Origin: Hylemonella gracilis str. Niagara R
Lineage (GTDB): Bacteria > Pseudomonadota > Gammaproteobacteria > Burkholderiales > Burkholderiaceae_C
Assembly: GCF_000600295.1 (NCBI RefSeq)
Contig: NZ_JEMG01000001.1
Location: 1,033,062 to 1,097,061 of the forward strand
Direction of reading: 5' to 3'
Length of the DNA stretch: 64,000 nt
This document shows, piece by piece, positions 18,700-28,399 of the stretch. The translations under genes were made by a program, and so were the position numbers. Position 1 is the first letter of the stretch. Each line of letters starts with the position of its first letter. Below the pieces are notes generated by a model, which saw nothing but the letters and a program-made list of their open reading frames with translations, made no database searches and was not told the DNA's origin.

Positions 18700-19689
18700 T
18701 TATTCCAGGTTCTGGACTTGTTCCCGCATCTGCTCGATCAGCACCTTCATGTCCACCGAGATGCGCGTCAATTCCAGCGTCGCTGACTTGGAGCCCAGTG
18801 TGTTGGCTTCGCGGTGCAGTTCCTGGATCAGGAAGTCCAGCCGCTTGCCCAATTCGCCACCTTTTTTCAGCAGGCGCTCAATTTCGTCCAGGTGCGCGCC
18901 CAGGCGCGTCAGCTCCTCGGCCACGTCGATGCGGATGGCGTAAGCCGTGGCCTCCGTCAGCGCCCGGTCCTGCGCGGCCTCGGGGGTGGCGCTGCCTTCG
19001 GACAGGTTCATCGCCTCTTTCCAGCGCTCCAGGAAGCGTTGCCGTTGTTGTTCCACCAGTTGGGGCACCAGCGGCTGGGCCTGTGTGGTGAGCTGGCGCA
19101 GTTGCGCGATGTGACCCAGCAGCATCGTGGACAGCCGCGCGCCCTCGCGCTCGCGGGCCTGCAGCAGGGCTTCCAGGGCCTGCGTGGTGAGCTGCTGGGC
19201 CAGCGTGCCCCAGTCCTGGGGCTGGGCGCGGCGCTCGCTTTCATGTTGCTGCGCGGCCAGGCGCAATACATCGGCCACGCTGAGTTCGCGCGCGGTCGGC
19301 AGCCAGGTGCGCACGTTTTCCTGCAGCGCGCCCAGGCGCTGCAGCAGGCGCGGACTGGGGTCGCCCAGGGCCTCGCCGTCGCCGGTCTCGATGAAGGCGC
19401 GCAGCTCGACCTTGCCGCGCTTGAGCCGGCCTTGCACCAGCTCGCGCAAGGCGGGTTCGCTGGCGCGCAATTCCTCGGGCAGACGCAGGGTCAGGTCCAG
19501 GAAGCGGCCGTTGACTGAGCGGATTTCCAGGCCCAGGCGCGCGCCGGAAGGACCCGATGCCGGACTGGCGGCCGCAGCGGACGAGAAGGCTGAATGGTCC
19601 CCCGTGCCGGCGGCAGCCGTGGTCATGGCGGGGTCCTTGCGCGCCTCGTGCTGGGTGCTGGCGTAGCCGGTCATGCTGTAAACTGGCAT
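18700..19689 (-). CDS. yicC: YicC-family endoribonuclease
   Basis: A 329-residue YicC/YloC protein; E. coli YicC is an endoribonuclease that acts on small RNAs such as RyhB. The start MPVYSMTGYAS is canonical and has a GAGGA site; an upstream in-frame ATG at 19767 gives low-complexity Arg/Pro residues and is rejected. The N-terminal motif RSVNGRFLDLTLRLPEELR and the C-terminal GKRLDFLIQELHREANTLGSK (read in part) are diagnostic. Residues about 17-48 are an Ala/Ser/Gly-rich stretch longer than usual between MTGYA and RSVN. Confidence 0.92.
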   Translation of the reverse strand: MPVYSMTGYASTQHEARKDPAMTTAAAGTGDHSAFSSAAAASPASGPSGARLGLEIRSVNGRFLDLTLRLPEELRASEPALRELVQGRLKRGKVELRAFIETGDGEALGDPSPRLLQRLGALQENVRTWLPTARELSVADVLRLAAQQHESERRAQPQDWGTLAQQLTTQALEALLQAREREGARLSTMLLGHIAQLRQLTTQAQPLVPQLVEQQRQRFLERWKEAMNLSEGSATPEAAQDRALTEATAYAIRIDVAEELTRLGAHLDEIERLLKKGGELGKRLDFLIQELHREANTLGSKSATLELTRISVDMKVLIEQMREQVQNLE

Positions 19690-19869
19690 GGCTGTCCTCT
19701 TTGGTGATGCGTGGCGTGGCGCCGCATGCCGACGCGGCGCGATGGATACGGGTGCGGCCATCCCCAAGACGCATCGCGCGTCAGCGTCGCGGCCGGCACC
19801 GGAAAAGCGGCGAGCATAACCGCAGCGCCATCCTTCCCCATCTCTTCCACGACACGCGTCACCTCCACG

Positions 19870-20883
19870 ATGGCCAAGGTCAAGCCCGCTCCCTTGTCAC
19901 CCGAAACCGTCATCGGCGGTGGCTACCGCATCGTGCGCAAGCTGGCCGCCGGCGGCTTCGGCGTGGTCTACCAGGCCACCGACGCCGCGGGCCAGCCCGT
20001 GGCCATCAAGGAATACCTGCCGTCTTCGCTGGTGACGCGCGCGCCGGGCGATTTGCTGCCCAAGGTCGCGGCCGAGCGTCTTTCGCTCTACCGTCTGGGG
20101 CTCAAGAGTTTCTTCGAGGAAGGGCGGGCGCTGGCACAGATTTCTCATCCCTCGGTGGTGAGCGTGCTCAACTTCTTCCGTGACAACGACACGGTCTACC
20201 TGGTGATGAACTATCTGGACGGCGCCTCGCTGCAGGAGTTCATCATCACCGCGCGCGAGCTCAAGCAAAGCAAGGTGTTTCGCGAATCGACCATCCGTTC
20301 GCTGTTCGACGAAGTGCTGCGCGGCCTGCGCATCGTGCACCAGCACAAGATGCTGCACCTGGACATCAAGCCGGCCAACGTTTTCGTGACCGACGACAAC
20401 CGCGCCGTGCTGATCGACTTCGGCGCGGCGCGCGAGGTGTTGGCCAAGGAAAGCAATTTCGTGCGCCCCATGTACACGCCGGGTTTCGCCGCGCCCGAGA
20501 TGTACCGGCGCGACGCGGTGCTCGGCCCCTGGACCGACATCTATGCCATCGGCGCCTGCATCTACGCTTGCATGCAGGGCTACCCGCCGCACGAGGCGCC
20601 GCAACGGCTGGAGAAGGACCGCCTGATCACCAGCCTGGCGCGCCTGCGCGGCGTCTACTCCGACAACCTGATCGACGTGGTGGCCTGGTGCATGGCGCTG
20701 GACCCGCTCTCGCGCCCGCAGTCCGTCTTCGCCTTGCAGAAGGAGCTGAGCCGCGAAAGCGAATTGCGCTACACGCGCCTGACCCCGCGCGAGAAGATGC
20801 GCATGCGTTTCGACACCTGGGTCTCCGAGCTGCGCAAGACCTTGCGCGGCGTGGCCGGCCTGCCTGCGGTCAAGACCCGCTGA
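19870..20883 (+). CDS. Hanks-type serine/threonine protein kinase
   Basis: A 337-residue soluble eukaryotic-like kinase. It has a glycine loop [10 protein letters not shown] (25-34), catalytic Lys47 in VAIKEYLP, helix-C Glu84, catalytic loop HLDIKPANV with Asp165, and DFG at 183-185, so it looks active. There is no membrane helix or PASTA domain; after the kinase fold (about residue 295) only a short tail remains. It is divergent from yicC and 19 bases ahead of rph, so it is probably in one transcript with rph-rdgB. Its substrate is unknown. No PP2C phosphatase gene is seen nearby. Confidence 0.88.
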   Translation: MAKVKPAPLSPETVIGGGYRIVRKLAAGGFGVVYQATDAAGQPVAIKEYLPSSLVTRAPGDLLPKVAAERLSLYRLGLKSFFEEGRALAQISHPSVVSVLNFFRDNDTVYLVMNYLDGASLQEFIITARELKQSKVFRESTIRSLFDEVLRGLRIVHQHKMLHLDIKPANVFVTDDNRAVLIDFGAAREVLAKESNFVRPMYTPGFAAPEMYRRDAVLGPWTDIYAIGACIYACMQGYPPHEAPQRLEKDRLITSLARLRGVYSDNLIDVVAWCMALDPLSRPQSVFALQKELSRESELRYTRLTPREKMRMRFDTWVSELRKTLRGVAGLPAVKTR

Positions 20884-20902
20884 TCCTCGTTTTTCCCGAA
20901 CC

Positions 20903-21667
20903 ATGAACCAAATATCCCAAGGTGGTTTTGCCGCCCCCACGCGCTCCGAGAATCGCGCCCCCGACCAGCTGCGCACCGTGCGCATCACCCGCCACTACAC
21001 CGTGCATGCCGAAGGTTCCGTGCTGATCGAATTCGGCCGCACCCGCGTGCTCTGCACGGCCTCGGTCGAGGAACGCGTGCCCCCGCACAAGAAGGGCAGC
21101 GGCGAAGGCTGGGTCACGGCCGAATACGGCATGCTGCCGCGCTCCACCCACACCCGCAGCGACCGCGAGGCCGCGCGCGGCAAGCAGAGCGGCCGCACGC
21201 AGGAAATCCAACGCCTGATTGGTCGCAGCCTGCGGGCCGTGTTCGATCTCAAGCAACTGGGTGAGCGCACGATCACGCTGGACTGCGACGTGCTGCAGGC
21301 TGACGGCGGGACCCGCACCGCCGCCATCACCGGCGCCTGGGTCGCTGCGCAGGACGCGGTGCATGCCTTGATCGCGCAGGGCAAGCTCAAGGCCTCGCCC
21401 ATCACCGCGCCGGTGGCGGCGGTGTCGGTGGGCATCGTCGAAGGACGGCCGCTGCTGGACCTCGATTACACCGAGGACTCGGCCTGCGACACCGACATGA
21501 ACGTGGTGATGACTGTCAACGCCGCAGGCGAGGGCCACTACATCGAGGTGCAGGGCACGGCCGAAGGCGCGGCCTTCAGCCGCAAGGAGATGGACGCCTT
21601 GCTGGCCCTGGCGGAACAAGGCATCACCGAACTCGTGGCCTTGCAGCGTCAGGCGCTTCTGGCGTGA
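20903..21667 (+). CDS. rph: Ribonuclease PH
   Basis: A 254-residue phosphorolytic 3'-to-5' exoribonuclease that trims tRNA 3' ends. Signatures are [39 protein letters not shown] and the phosphate-binding [19 protein letters not shown]. The N-terminus has about 15 extra residues before RAPDQLRTV, a harmless extension. It is followed after 22 bases by rdgB. Confidence 0.97.
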   Translation: MNQISQGGFAAPTRSENRAPDQLRTVRITRHYTVHAEGSVLIEFGRTRVLCTASVEERVPPHKKGSGEGWVTAEYGMLPRSTHTRSDREAARGKQSGRTQEIQRLIGRSLRAVFDLKQLGERTITLDCDVLQADGGTRTAAITGAWVAAQDAVHALIAQGKLKASPITAPVAAVSVGIVEGRPLLDLDYTEDSACDTDMNVVMTVNAAGEGHYIEVQGTAEGAAFSRKEMDALLALAEQGITELVALQRQALLA

Positions 21668-21689
21668 TGACCGGAGTAAAACTCGCGTC

Positions 21690-22298
21690 ATGAAACTGGT
21701 TCTCGCTTCCAACAACCAGGGCAAGCTCGCGGAACTGCAGGAGCTGTTCGCGCCGTTGGGCGTGGAACTGATTCGGCAGGCAGACCTGAACATTCCCGAG
21801 GCGCCCGAGCCGCACCGTACCTTCGTCGAGAACGCCCTGGCCAAGGCTCGGCATGCGTCGAAGCTCAGCGGCTTGCCCGCCGTCGCCGACGACGCGGGCC
21901 TGTGCGTGGACGCTTTCGGCGGCTTGCCCGGCGTGGACACGGCCTACTACGCCACGCAGTTTGGCTACGAGAAGGGCGATGCCAACAATGTGCGAGCCCT
22001 GCTCGAACAGATGAAGGAGGTGCAAGGGCCGGGCAAGCGCCGCGCCGCGCTGGTCAGCACTTTGGTGGCCTTGCGCTCGGCCGACGACCCCGAGCCCCTG
22101 ATCGCCGTGGGCCGTGCCGTGGGTGAAATCACCCAGGCGCCCATGGGTGAGAACGGTTTCGGCTTCGATCCGGTGATGTTCATTCCCGCCTTCGGCAAGA
22201 CCTTCGCGCAATTGCCGACCGAGGTGAAGAACGCGAACAGCCATCGCGGGCAGTCGGCACGGCAGATGGTGGCCTTGATGCAGGAACGTTGGTTCTGA
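21690..22298 (+). CDS. rdgB: XTP/dITP diphosphatase (Ham1-like)
   Basis: A 202-residue house-cleaning pyrophosphatase that removes XTP, dITP and ITP. It begins MKLVLASNNQGKLAELQELF, the family SNNxxK motif, and has the catalytic ADDAGLCVDAFGGLPGVDTA region and GENGFGFDPVMFIP. The length is normal. A GGAG site lies between the rph stop and its ATG. Confidence 0.96.
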   Translation: MKLVLASNNQGKLAELQELFAPLGVELIRQADLNIPEAPEPHRTFVENALAKARHASKLSGLPAVADDAGLCVDAFGGLPGVDTAYYATQFGYEKGDANNVRALLEQMKEVQGPGKRRAALVSTLVALRSADDPEPLIAVGRAVGEITQAPMGENGFGFDPVMFIPAFGKTFAQLPTEVKNANSHRGQSARQMVALMQERWF

Positions 22299-22486
22299 GG
22301 GCCAGAAATCAGAGGACGAAGCGCCGCACTTACGGTGCGACGGCGTTCAAGGTTCCGCTGATGCTGAGTTTGCGCAGCAAATCGCCACCGCATGAGCGTG
22401 CTGGCCTGGGGCAGGCCCTGCGCACATGCTTCGCTCCCATGCGAGGGGACCGCCTCGGTGTCTTGCCTGAAAATACGCGCCTCACC

Positions 22487-23680
22487 ATGCACGACATCCA
22501 ACACTACATGCGCCCCGGCACGCTGCAACTGCCCAGCCTGCCGCCGCTTTCGCTCTACGTGCACCTGCCTTGGTGTCTGAAAAAGTGCCCGTATTGCGAC
22601 TTCAACTCGCATGAACTCAATCCTAGGGATGTGCCAGAGCAACGCTACCTCGACGCCCTCATCGCCGATCTCGAAGCCTCGCTACCGCTCGTCTGGGGGC
22701 GTCCGGTGCACAGCATCTTCATTGGTGGCGGCACGCCCAGCCTGTTCAGCCCCGTCGGCATCAACCGCCTGCTCAGCGACATCCGCGCACGGCTCAAACT
22801 CGCGGCCGATTGCGAGATCACCTTGGAAGCCAATCCCGGGACTTTCGAGAAAGACCGTTTCGCGGCCTTCCGCGCGGCGGGCGTGACGCGTCTGTCCGTC
22901 GGCGTTCAAAGCTTCAACGATGACCATCTGAAAGCCCTGGGCCGGGTGCACGACCGCGCTCAGGCCCTGGCCGCGCTGGAAGAAGCCGCGCGCAGCTTCG
23001 AGACCTGGAACCTGGACCTGATGTACGCCCTGCCAGGGCAGAGCCTGGCGCAACTGGACGCCGACCTGGACGCGGCGCTTTCCTTCGCGCCGCCGCACCT
23101 TTCGGTCTACCACCTGACCATCGAGCCCAACACCTATTTCGCCAAGTTCCCGCCGCAGACGCCGGACGAGGACACGGCCTACGCCATGCTGGACCGCATC
23201 ACCGAGCGCACGGGCGCTTCGGGCCTGCGGCGCTACGAGGTCTCGGCCTACGCCCGGTCCGGCCACGGTTGCCGCCACAACCTCAACTACTGGGCGTTCG
23301 GCGACTACCTGGGCATCGGCGCGGGCGCGCACGGCAAGCTCAGCTTTGCCCACCGCGTCATCCGCCAGGTCCGTGCGCGTGACCCGCGCCTGTACATGGA
23401 GCGCGCCCTGTCGGCGGACCCTGCAAGCGCCGTGGTGCAGGACGAGGAAGTCAGCCGGGCAGATCTTCCCTTCGAATTCATGCTCAACGCCCTGCGGCTG
23501 CGCGAGGGTTTCGCGCTGCAAGATTTCGCGGATCGCACGGGCCTGGCCTTGACCGCGATCCGCAAGCCGCTCGAAGAAGCCGAGCGCAAGGGCTGGCTCA
23601 CCCGCGACCTCAGCCGGGCCCGGCCCACGGAGCAGGGGTTTGATTTCCTGAGCGATTTGCAGGCGTTGTTTCTGCCTTGA
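22487..23680 (+). CDS. hemW: Radical SAM haem chaperone HemW
   Basis: A 397-residue radical SAM protein. The CxxxCxxC cluster motif is HLPWCLKKCPYCDFNSH, and a downstream GGGTPSLF and NLDLMYALPGQ match HemW. Members once called oxygen-independent coproporphyrinogen III oxidase act as haem chaperones; HemW has the HNxxYW-type HNLNYWAFGDYLGIGAGAH seen here. The start at 22487 (MHDIQHYMRPG) is preferred to earlier frames, which lack homologous residues. About 190 bases separate it from rdgB, so it may have its own promoter. Confidence 0.92.
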   Translation: MHDIQHYMRPGTLQLPSLPPLSLYVHLPWCLKKCPYCDFNSHELNPRDVPEQRYLDALIADLEASLPLVWGRPVHSIFIGGGTPSLFSPVGINRLLSDIRARLKLAADCEITLEANPGTFEKDRFAAFRAAGVTRLSVGVQSFNDDHLKALGRVHDRAQALAALEEAARSFETWNLDLMYALPGQSLAQLDADLDAALSFAPPHLSVYHLTIEPNTYFAKFPPQTPDEDTAYAMLDRITERTGASGLRRYEVSAYARSGHGCRHNLNYWAFGDYLGIGAGAHGKLSFAHRVIRQVRARDPRLYMERALSADPASAVVQDEEVSRADLPFEFMLNALRLREGFALQDFADRTGLALTAIRKPLEEAERKGWLTRDLSRARPTEQGFDFLSDLQALFLP

Positions 23681-23681
23681 G

Positions 23682-23697
23682 GCCCCCTTTTGGGGGC
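23682..23697 (+). terminator. Hairpin after hemW (weak terminator)
   Basis: GCCCCC-TTTT-GGGGGC forms a 6-bp GC stem immediately after the hemW stop codon. Only two T follow, so it is a weak intrinsic terminator or a 3'-end stabiliser. Confidence 0.45.
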
Positions 23698-23807
23698 TTG
23701 AATCGCGCCCCAGCCCTGGCGCTTGCGAGGACACCGCACTCCGCGCTTCATTTAACTGCTCAGTCTGCCGAAATAGACAGCAGGGCGATGAGACCTGAGG
23801 AGTAGGC

Positions 23808-24602
23808 ATGTTCTCGATCTATGGTGAAAACGGCCGCATCTTTCGCGGCGCGATGGAGGATCTCTGGCGCGTGGAGGCCTTGCGCGGCGTGATGCGCACG
23901 CGACGGCTTGCCGGGCAATCGCTCGACCCACGCAGCCCTCTTCCGTCCGTGATTCGCAGAACACCCGCCCATTGGGCGTACGAGGGCGGTGTGCCGCCTG
24001 CCCACACCGACGACGGCGTGCTGCAGCGGGCCGACGAAGCCCCGCGCCGCAGCCTTGCGGCAGGTGCTGCCTTGTCCGCCTACGCCCGGGCCAGCGGGCA
24101 GGCGCGTGAGCGCCAACCATTGCGGCGAGTGGCCGACGTCATGACACGCCAGCCGATTACCGTGAGCGCGGACGCCAGCGTGTTCGAGGCCTGGCGTCTC
24201 CTGGGTGAGCGTGGCGTGGGGCAGGCCCCCGTGCTGGCCGGCGCACGCAGTGCCACGCCGGGGCGTCTCGCAGGGCTGATCAGCCGGGCCGAGTTGCTGG
24301 ACTTGCGCCGTTTGCCAGGGCCGGATGCACCTGCCGATGCCTGGCGCGAGTTGATGATGCAGCCGGTGTCCGAAGTGATGTTCAGCCCCGCGCCGGCCGT
24401 CAGCCCGGACGCGGACCTGCGTCGCGTCGCTCGCGTGCTGTTGGACACCCAACTGCCGGGATTGCCGGTGCTGGACACCGTGGACCGCAGCGATCAGCCT
24501 GGCGTGGGCGGGGCGGATGAGGGGGATCTCGTGGGCTTCATCTCGCGCAGCGACATCCTGCAGGCCGTGGTGCACGATCCGCCGCTGGATCTCTGGGGCT
24601 GA
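23808..24602 (+). CDS. CBS-domain protein
   Basis: A 264-residue cytosolic protein. The N-terminal 105 residues are not recognised; they start MFSIYGENGRIFRGAMEDLW and include a variable hydrophilic linker. Residues about 106-264 form a CBS pair: VADVMTRQPITVSADASVFEAW for the first and VSEVMFSPAPAVSPDADLRRVA for the second, ending in LVGFISRSDILQAVV. CBS pairs bind adenosyl ligands such as AMP, ATP or SAM and report energy state. GAGGAG precedes the ATG. It appears to be a single-gene unit. Confidence 0.8.
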   Translation: MFSIYGENGRIFRGAMEDLWRVEALRGVMRTRRLAGQSLDPRSPLPSVIRRTPAHWAYEGGVPPAHTDDGVLQRADEAPRRSLAAGAALSAYARASGQARERQPLRRVADVMTRQPITVSADASVFEAWRLLGERGVGQAPVLAGARSATPGRLAGLISRAELLDLRRLPGPDAPADAWRELMMQPVSEVMFSPAPAVSPDADLRRVARVLLDTQLPGLPVLDTVDRSDQPGVGGADEGDLVGFISRSDILQAVVHDPPLDLWG

Positions 24603-24833
24603 TGCCTCGCCCCTGCGCGCAGAGGCAGACCCACATGCTGCTGGCGGGGTCACGCCGTTGTACTCGCAAGTACCGCGTGTCGTATAGCCAAATAACTGGT
24701 TCCCGGCTGCGGGGGCGATGAGCCGAGGGTCGGGACATAGTTCTTTACAAACGAGAAGCAATATCATTCTGGCCTGCGGGCATGATGCCGCGCTTGCCGT
24801 TTGTGTTTCCGTTTCCATTTCCGACCCGTCCCC

Positions 24834-26276
24834 ATGCCATTTCTCCCTAGCTCACGTCGCCATCGATTGCGCCGGATTGCCCTCTTGCTGACGCCTGTTG
24901 TGCTGATCGGCGTCGCTTGGGGGAGCTGGCAATGGTGGCAAGGCAAGAGCGACGCCCAGGCCAGTTTGTTGACCGCGACCGTGCAGCGAGGGGACATTGA
25001 GGACGTGGTCACGGCCACCGGCCTGCTGCAGCCGCGTGACTATGTGGACGTGGGCGCCCAGGTCTCTGGCCAACTGACCAAGATCCACGTCGAGGTCGGT
25101 AGCGATGTGCAGAGCGGTCAATTGCTGGCAGAGATCGGCGCCGAGCAGTCGGCTGCGCGTGTCAAGGCCAACCGGGCTTCTCTGCGTGCCCAGCGCGCCA
25201 CGCTGGCGCAGCGGCAGGTGGAACTGGTCAAGGCCGAGCGCGACTTGCGTCGCCAGAAGAACCTGCTGGCAGACGAGGCCACCACGGCCGAAGCCGTGCA
25301 GAACGCCGAAACCACGGTGCTGTCCACGCGCGCGCAGATCCAGGCCCTGGAAGCCCAGATCGAACAGGCCGACGCCAGCATGCAGGTGGAAGAGGCCAAT
25401 CTCAAGTACGCCAAGATTTACGCCCCCATGTCGGGCACGGTGGTCAGCATCAGCGCGCGTCAGGGGCAGACGCTCAACGCCAACCAGTCCGCCCCGACCA
25501 TCCTGCGCATCGCGGACCTTTCCGTCATGACGGTGCAGGCCCAGGTCTCGGAAGCCGACGTCAGCCGCCTGCGCGTGGGCATGCCGGTCTACTTCACGAC
25601 CCTGGGCAGCGGCGGCCAGCGCTGGCAAAGCACTCTGAAGAAGGTCGAGCCCACCCCCACGGTGACCAACAACGTCGTGCTCTACAACGCCTTGTTCGAC
25701 GTGCCCAACCCGCAGCGCCGGCTGATGACGCAGATGACGGCCCAGGTCTTCTTCGTGGTCGCGCAGGCCAGGGGCGTGCTGACGGCGCCGATGGCCGGGC
25801 TGACGATGCAGCGCGGGCAGGCCGGCGCGACGGGGCAACGTTCGAACAACGGCGCGACAGCCGGCGGCGGCGCTGGCGCCGGATCTTCCGTCGCCCAGGG
25901 CGGAGCCGGTGGCGGGGGGCCTCAGGGCCCGCGCCCGGACTGGCAGAACCTGTCGGCCGAAGAACGTGAACGCCTGCGCGCCGAACGGCGTGCGAATGCG
26001 AATGGGGGTGGCGTTGGCAATGTAGGCGGTGGCGCGGCAGCGGGGCCGCGTCGTGCCACGGCCAAGGTCTTGACCGCCGATGGCGTGCAGGAGCGCGAGG
26101 TGCAAGTCGGCGTGAGCAGTCGTGTGTTGGCCGAAATTCTTTCTGGCCTGGAGGAGGGCGAGCGGGTGGTCACGGGTCAGCGTCAGGGCAACACCACCGG
26201 CGGTTCCTCGGCAGGCGCGGGCCAGCGCGCCGGCGCGTCGGGTGGCATGCCCCCCGGCGGCATGCCGCCACGTTGA
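24834..26276 (+). CDS. macA: MacA-type periplasmic adaptor of tripartite efflux pump
   Basis: A 480-residue membrane-fusion protein anchored by one N-terminal helix (about residues 14-32). It has a lipoyl/barrel-sandwich region ([20 protein letters not shown] and [18 protein letters not shown]), a coiled-coil hairpin (105-190) rich in Ala/Gln/Arg, and a beta-barrel. Residues about 327-407 are a Gly/Ala/Asn-rich insertion in the membrane-proximal part, and the tail [11 protein letters not shown] is also unusual. The ATG at 24834 lacks a strong ribosome site but gives a normal anchor. It is followed by macB and an outer-membrane factor. The 231-base upstream gap holds a GTACT-CGCA-AGTAC palindrome (24660-24673). 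Confidence 0.9.
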   Translation: MPFLPSSRRHRLRRIALLLTPVVLIGVAWGSWQWWQGKSDAQASLLTATVQRGDIEDVVTATGLLQPRDYVDVGAQVSGQLTKIHVEVGSDVQSGQLLAEIGAEQSAARVKANRASLRAQRATLAQRQVELVKAERDLRRQKNLLADEATTAEAVQNAETTVLSTRAQIQALEAQIEQADASMQVEEANLKYAKIYAPMSGTVVSISARQGQTLNANQSAPTILRIADLSVMTVQAQVSEADVSRLRVGMPVYFTTLGSGGQRWQSTLKKVEPTPTVTNNVVLYNALFDVPNPQRRLMTQMTAQVFFVVAQARGVLTAPMAGLTMQRGQAGATGQRSNNGATAGGGAGAGSSVAQGGAGGGGPQGPRPDWQNLSAEERERLRAERRANANGGGVGNVGGGAAAGPRRATAKVLTADGVQEREVQVGVSSRVLAEILSGLEEGERVVTGQRQGNTTGGSSAGAGQRAGASGGMPPGGMPPR

Positions 26277-26293
26277 GGAAGGCACGCACAGAC

Positions 26294-28357
26294 ATGGATC
26301 GCGCCACGAACACGGTCATCCGCGCGGCGGCTGGCGGGGGCAAGGCCACTCAGGGCCCAAGCAGCGACGCCGAGCAGGCGGTCGCGCAAGAGGGCGCGCG
26401 CGTGCCGCTCATCGAGCTGCGCGGCATCACCAAGACCTATCGCAACGGCGAACTCGCTACGCGCGTCTTGCACGGCATTGACGTGACGATCTATCCGGGG
26501 GAGTTGGTCGCGATTGTCGGCGCTTCCGGTTCCGGCAAATCGACCTTGATGAACATCCTGGGTTGCCTGGACCAGCCGACCTCCGGCAGCTACCGCTTCA
26601 TGGGGCGCGACGTGGCCGCGCTGTCGCGCGACGAACTGGCGGCGCTGCGGCGCGACGCTTTCGGCTTTGTGTTCCAGAGCTACAACCTGATCGCCACCGG
26701 CACAGCGGCCGACAACGTGGAAGTGCCTGCCGTCTATGCGGGCGCGCCGCCGCAGGAGCGGCGCGAGCGTGCGAGGGAATTGCTGGAGACCCTGGGTCTG
26801 GGTGAGCGCAGCCATCACAAGCCGAACCAGCTTTCGGGGGGGCAGCAGCAGCGCGTGTCGATTGCCCGCGCGCTCATGAATGGCGGGCCAGTCATTCTGG
26901 CCGACGAACCCACGGGCGCGCTCGACAGCAAGACCGGAGAGGAAGTCATGGCCCTGCTCAAGAGCCTGGCCGCGCAGGGGCACACCGTCATCATCATCAC
27001 GCACTCGGCCGAGGTGGCCGAGAACGCGCAGCGTGTCATCGAGATCAAGGACGGCCACATCGTGGCCGATCCGGGGCCGCCGCCTGCGCTCCAGGAGCAT
27101 GCGCGGCCCAAGGCGTCCCACTGGGCCAGCCATTCGGGTCGCGTCTCCTACGCCGACGAACTGCTGGAGGCTGCCAGGACAGCCATGCGGGCCTTGCGCT
27201 CCAACGTCTTCCGCGCGGTGCTCACCTTGTTGGGCATCGTGATCGGCGTGGCCTCGGTCATCGCCATGCTGGCCATCGGCGACGGCGCCAAGCAGGCGGT
27301 GATTGACCGCATCAGCGCCATGGGCAGCAACCTGCTGCTGGTGCGCCCGGGCGTACCCAATTCGCGGGGTTTCTCCAACGTGGCCACGCTGGTGTTGGCC
27401 GATGTGCAGGCCATCAACCGCGAAGTGCCCAACGTGCTGGCTGCCGTGCCCGAGCAAAACAGCAGTGCCACCCTGCGGTACCGCGACGCCGACTACAGCA
27501 GCAGCGTGCTCGGCACCTCCTGGCAGTACCCGCAGGTTCGGCAATGGCCGCTGGCCAGTGGCACCTTCTTCAGCGAGGAGGATGAGCAGAATTACGCCAC
27601 CGTGGCCGTGCTGGGGCAGACCGTGGCGAAAGCGCTGTTCCCGAACTACGCGGCGGGCGGACAGGACCCTGTCGGTGAATTCATCCTGGTCAACAACCTG
27701 GTGTTCCAGGTGGTGGGCGTGATGAGCGCGCGTGGCGCCTCACCCTTCGGACAGGACCAGGACGACGTGGTGCTGGTGCCCTACCAGACGAGTCAGCTGC
27801 GCCTGTCGGGCCAGCGTTTCCTGCGCAACGTCACCGTGGCGGTGCAGGACGTGAGCCGCATCGATGAGACGCAGGCGGCGGTGGAGGCCCTGCTGGCCGA
27901 GCGGCACGGTGTCATCGATTTCCAGTTGCGCAACATGGCCTCCATCATCGACACAGCCAGCGAGACCCAGGACACCATGACGGTGCTGCTGGGCTCCATC
28001 GCCGCGATCTCGCTGCTGGTCGGCGGCATCGGCGTGATGAACATCATGCTGGTCAGCGTGACTGAGCGCACGCGCGAGATCGGCATCCGCATGGCCACGG
28101 GCGCGCACGAACGGCACATCCTGCAGCAGTTTTTGATCGAGGCCCTGCTGGTGTCCGCGCTTGGCGGCCTGATCGGCGTCTTCATCGGCCTGGGCGTGGC
28201 CGCAGTGATCGCCGCCGCTGGCACGCCCGTGCTGTACTCAGTGGCGCCGGTGCTGCTGGCCTTTGGCTGTGCCTTCGCGACCGGCCTGGTCTTCGGTTAC
28301 CTGCCCGCACGCAAGGCGGCGCGGCTGGACCCGGTGGTGGCGCTGGCATCGGAATGA
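26294..28357 (+). CDS. macB: MacB-type ABC exporter (ATPase-permease)
   Basis: A 687-residue half-transporter. The N-terminal ATPase domain has Walker [16 protein letters not shown], signature [16 protein letters not shown] and Walker [14 protein letters not shown] first helix ([20 protein letters not shown]) leads to a large periplasmic domain, and the C-terminal FtsX-type three-helix region includes [21 protein letters not shown]. MacB pumps export macrolides, peptides, haem precursors or siderophores. The ATG at 26294 has GAGGAAGG upstream; about 40 low-complexity residues precede the ATPase. Translation is close-coupled to macA. Confidence 0.93.
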   Translation: MDRATNTVIRAAAGGGKATQGPSSDAEQAVAQEGARVPLIELRGITKTYRNGELATRVLHGIDVTIYPGELVAIVGASGSGKSTLMNILGCLDQPTSGSYRFMGRDVAALSRDELAALRRDAFGFVFQSYNLIATGTAADNVEVPAVYAGAPPQERRERARELLETLGLGERSHHKPNQLSGGQQQRVSIARALMNGGPVILADEPTGALDSKTGEEVMALLKSLAAQGHTVIIITHSAEVAENAQRVIEIKDGHIVADPGPPPALQEHARPKASHWASHSGRVSYADELLEAARTAMRALRSNVFRAVLTLLGIVIGVASVIAMLAIGDGAKQAVIDRISAMGSNLLLVRPGVPNSRGFSNVATLVLADVQAINREVPNVLAAVPEQNSSATLRYRDADYSSSVLGTSWQYPQVRQWPLASGTFFSEEDEQNYATVAVLGQTVAKALFPNYAAGGQDPVGEFILVNNLVFQVVGVMSARGASPFGQDQDDVVLVPYQTSQLRLSGQRFLRNVTVAVQDVSRIDETQAAVEALLAERHGVIDFQLRNMASIIDTASETQDTMTVLLGSIAAISLLVGGIGVMNIMLVSVTERTREIGIRMATGAHERHILQQFLIEALLVSALGGLIGVFIGLGVAAVIAAAGTPVLYSVAPVLLAFGCAFATGLVFGYLPARKAARLDPVVALASE

Positions 28358-28399
28358 GCACGTGCTTGGCCAGATGGCATCGGCACGAAGCGTCCTGAC

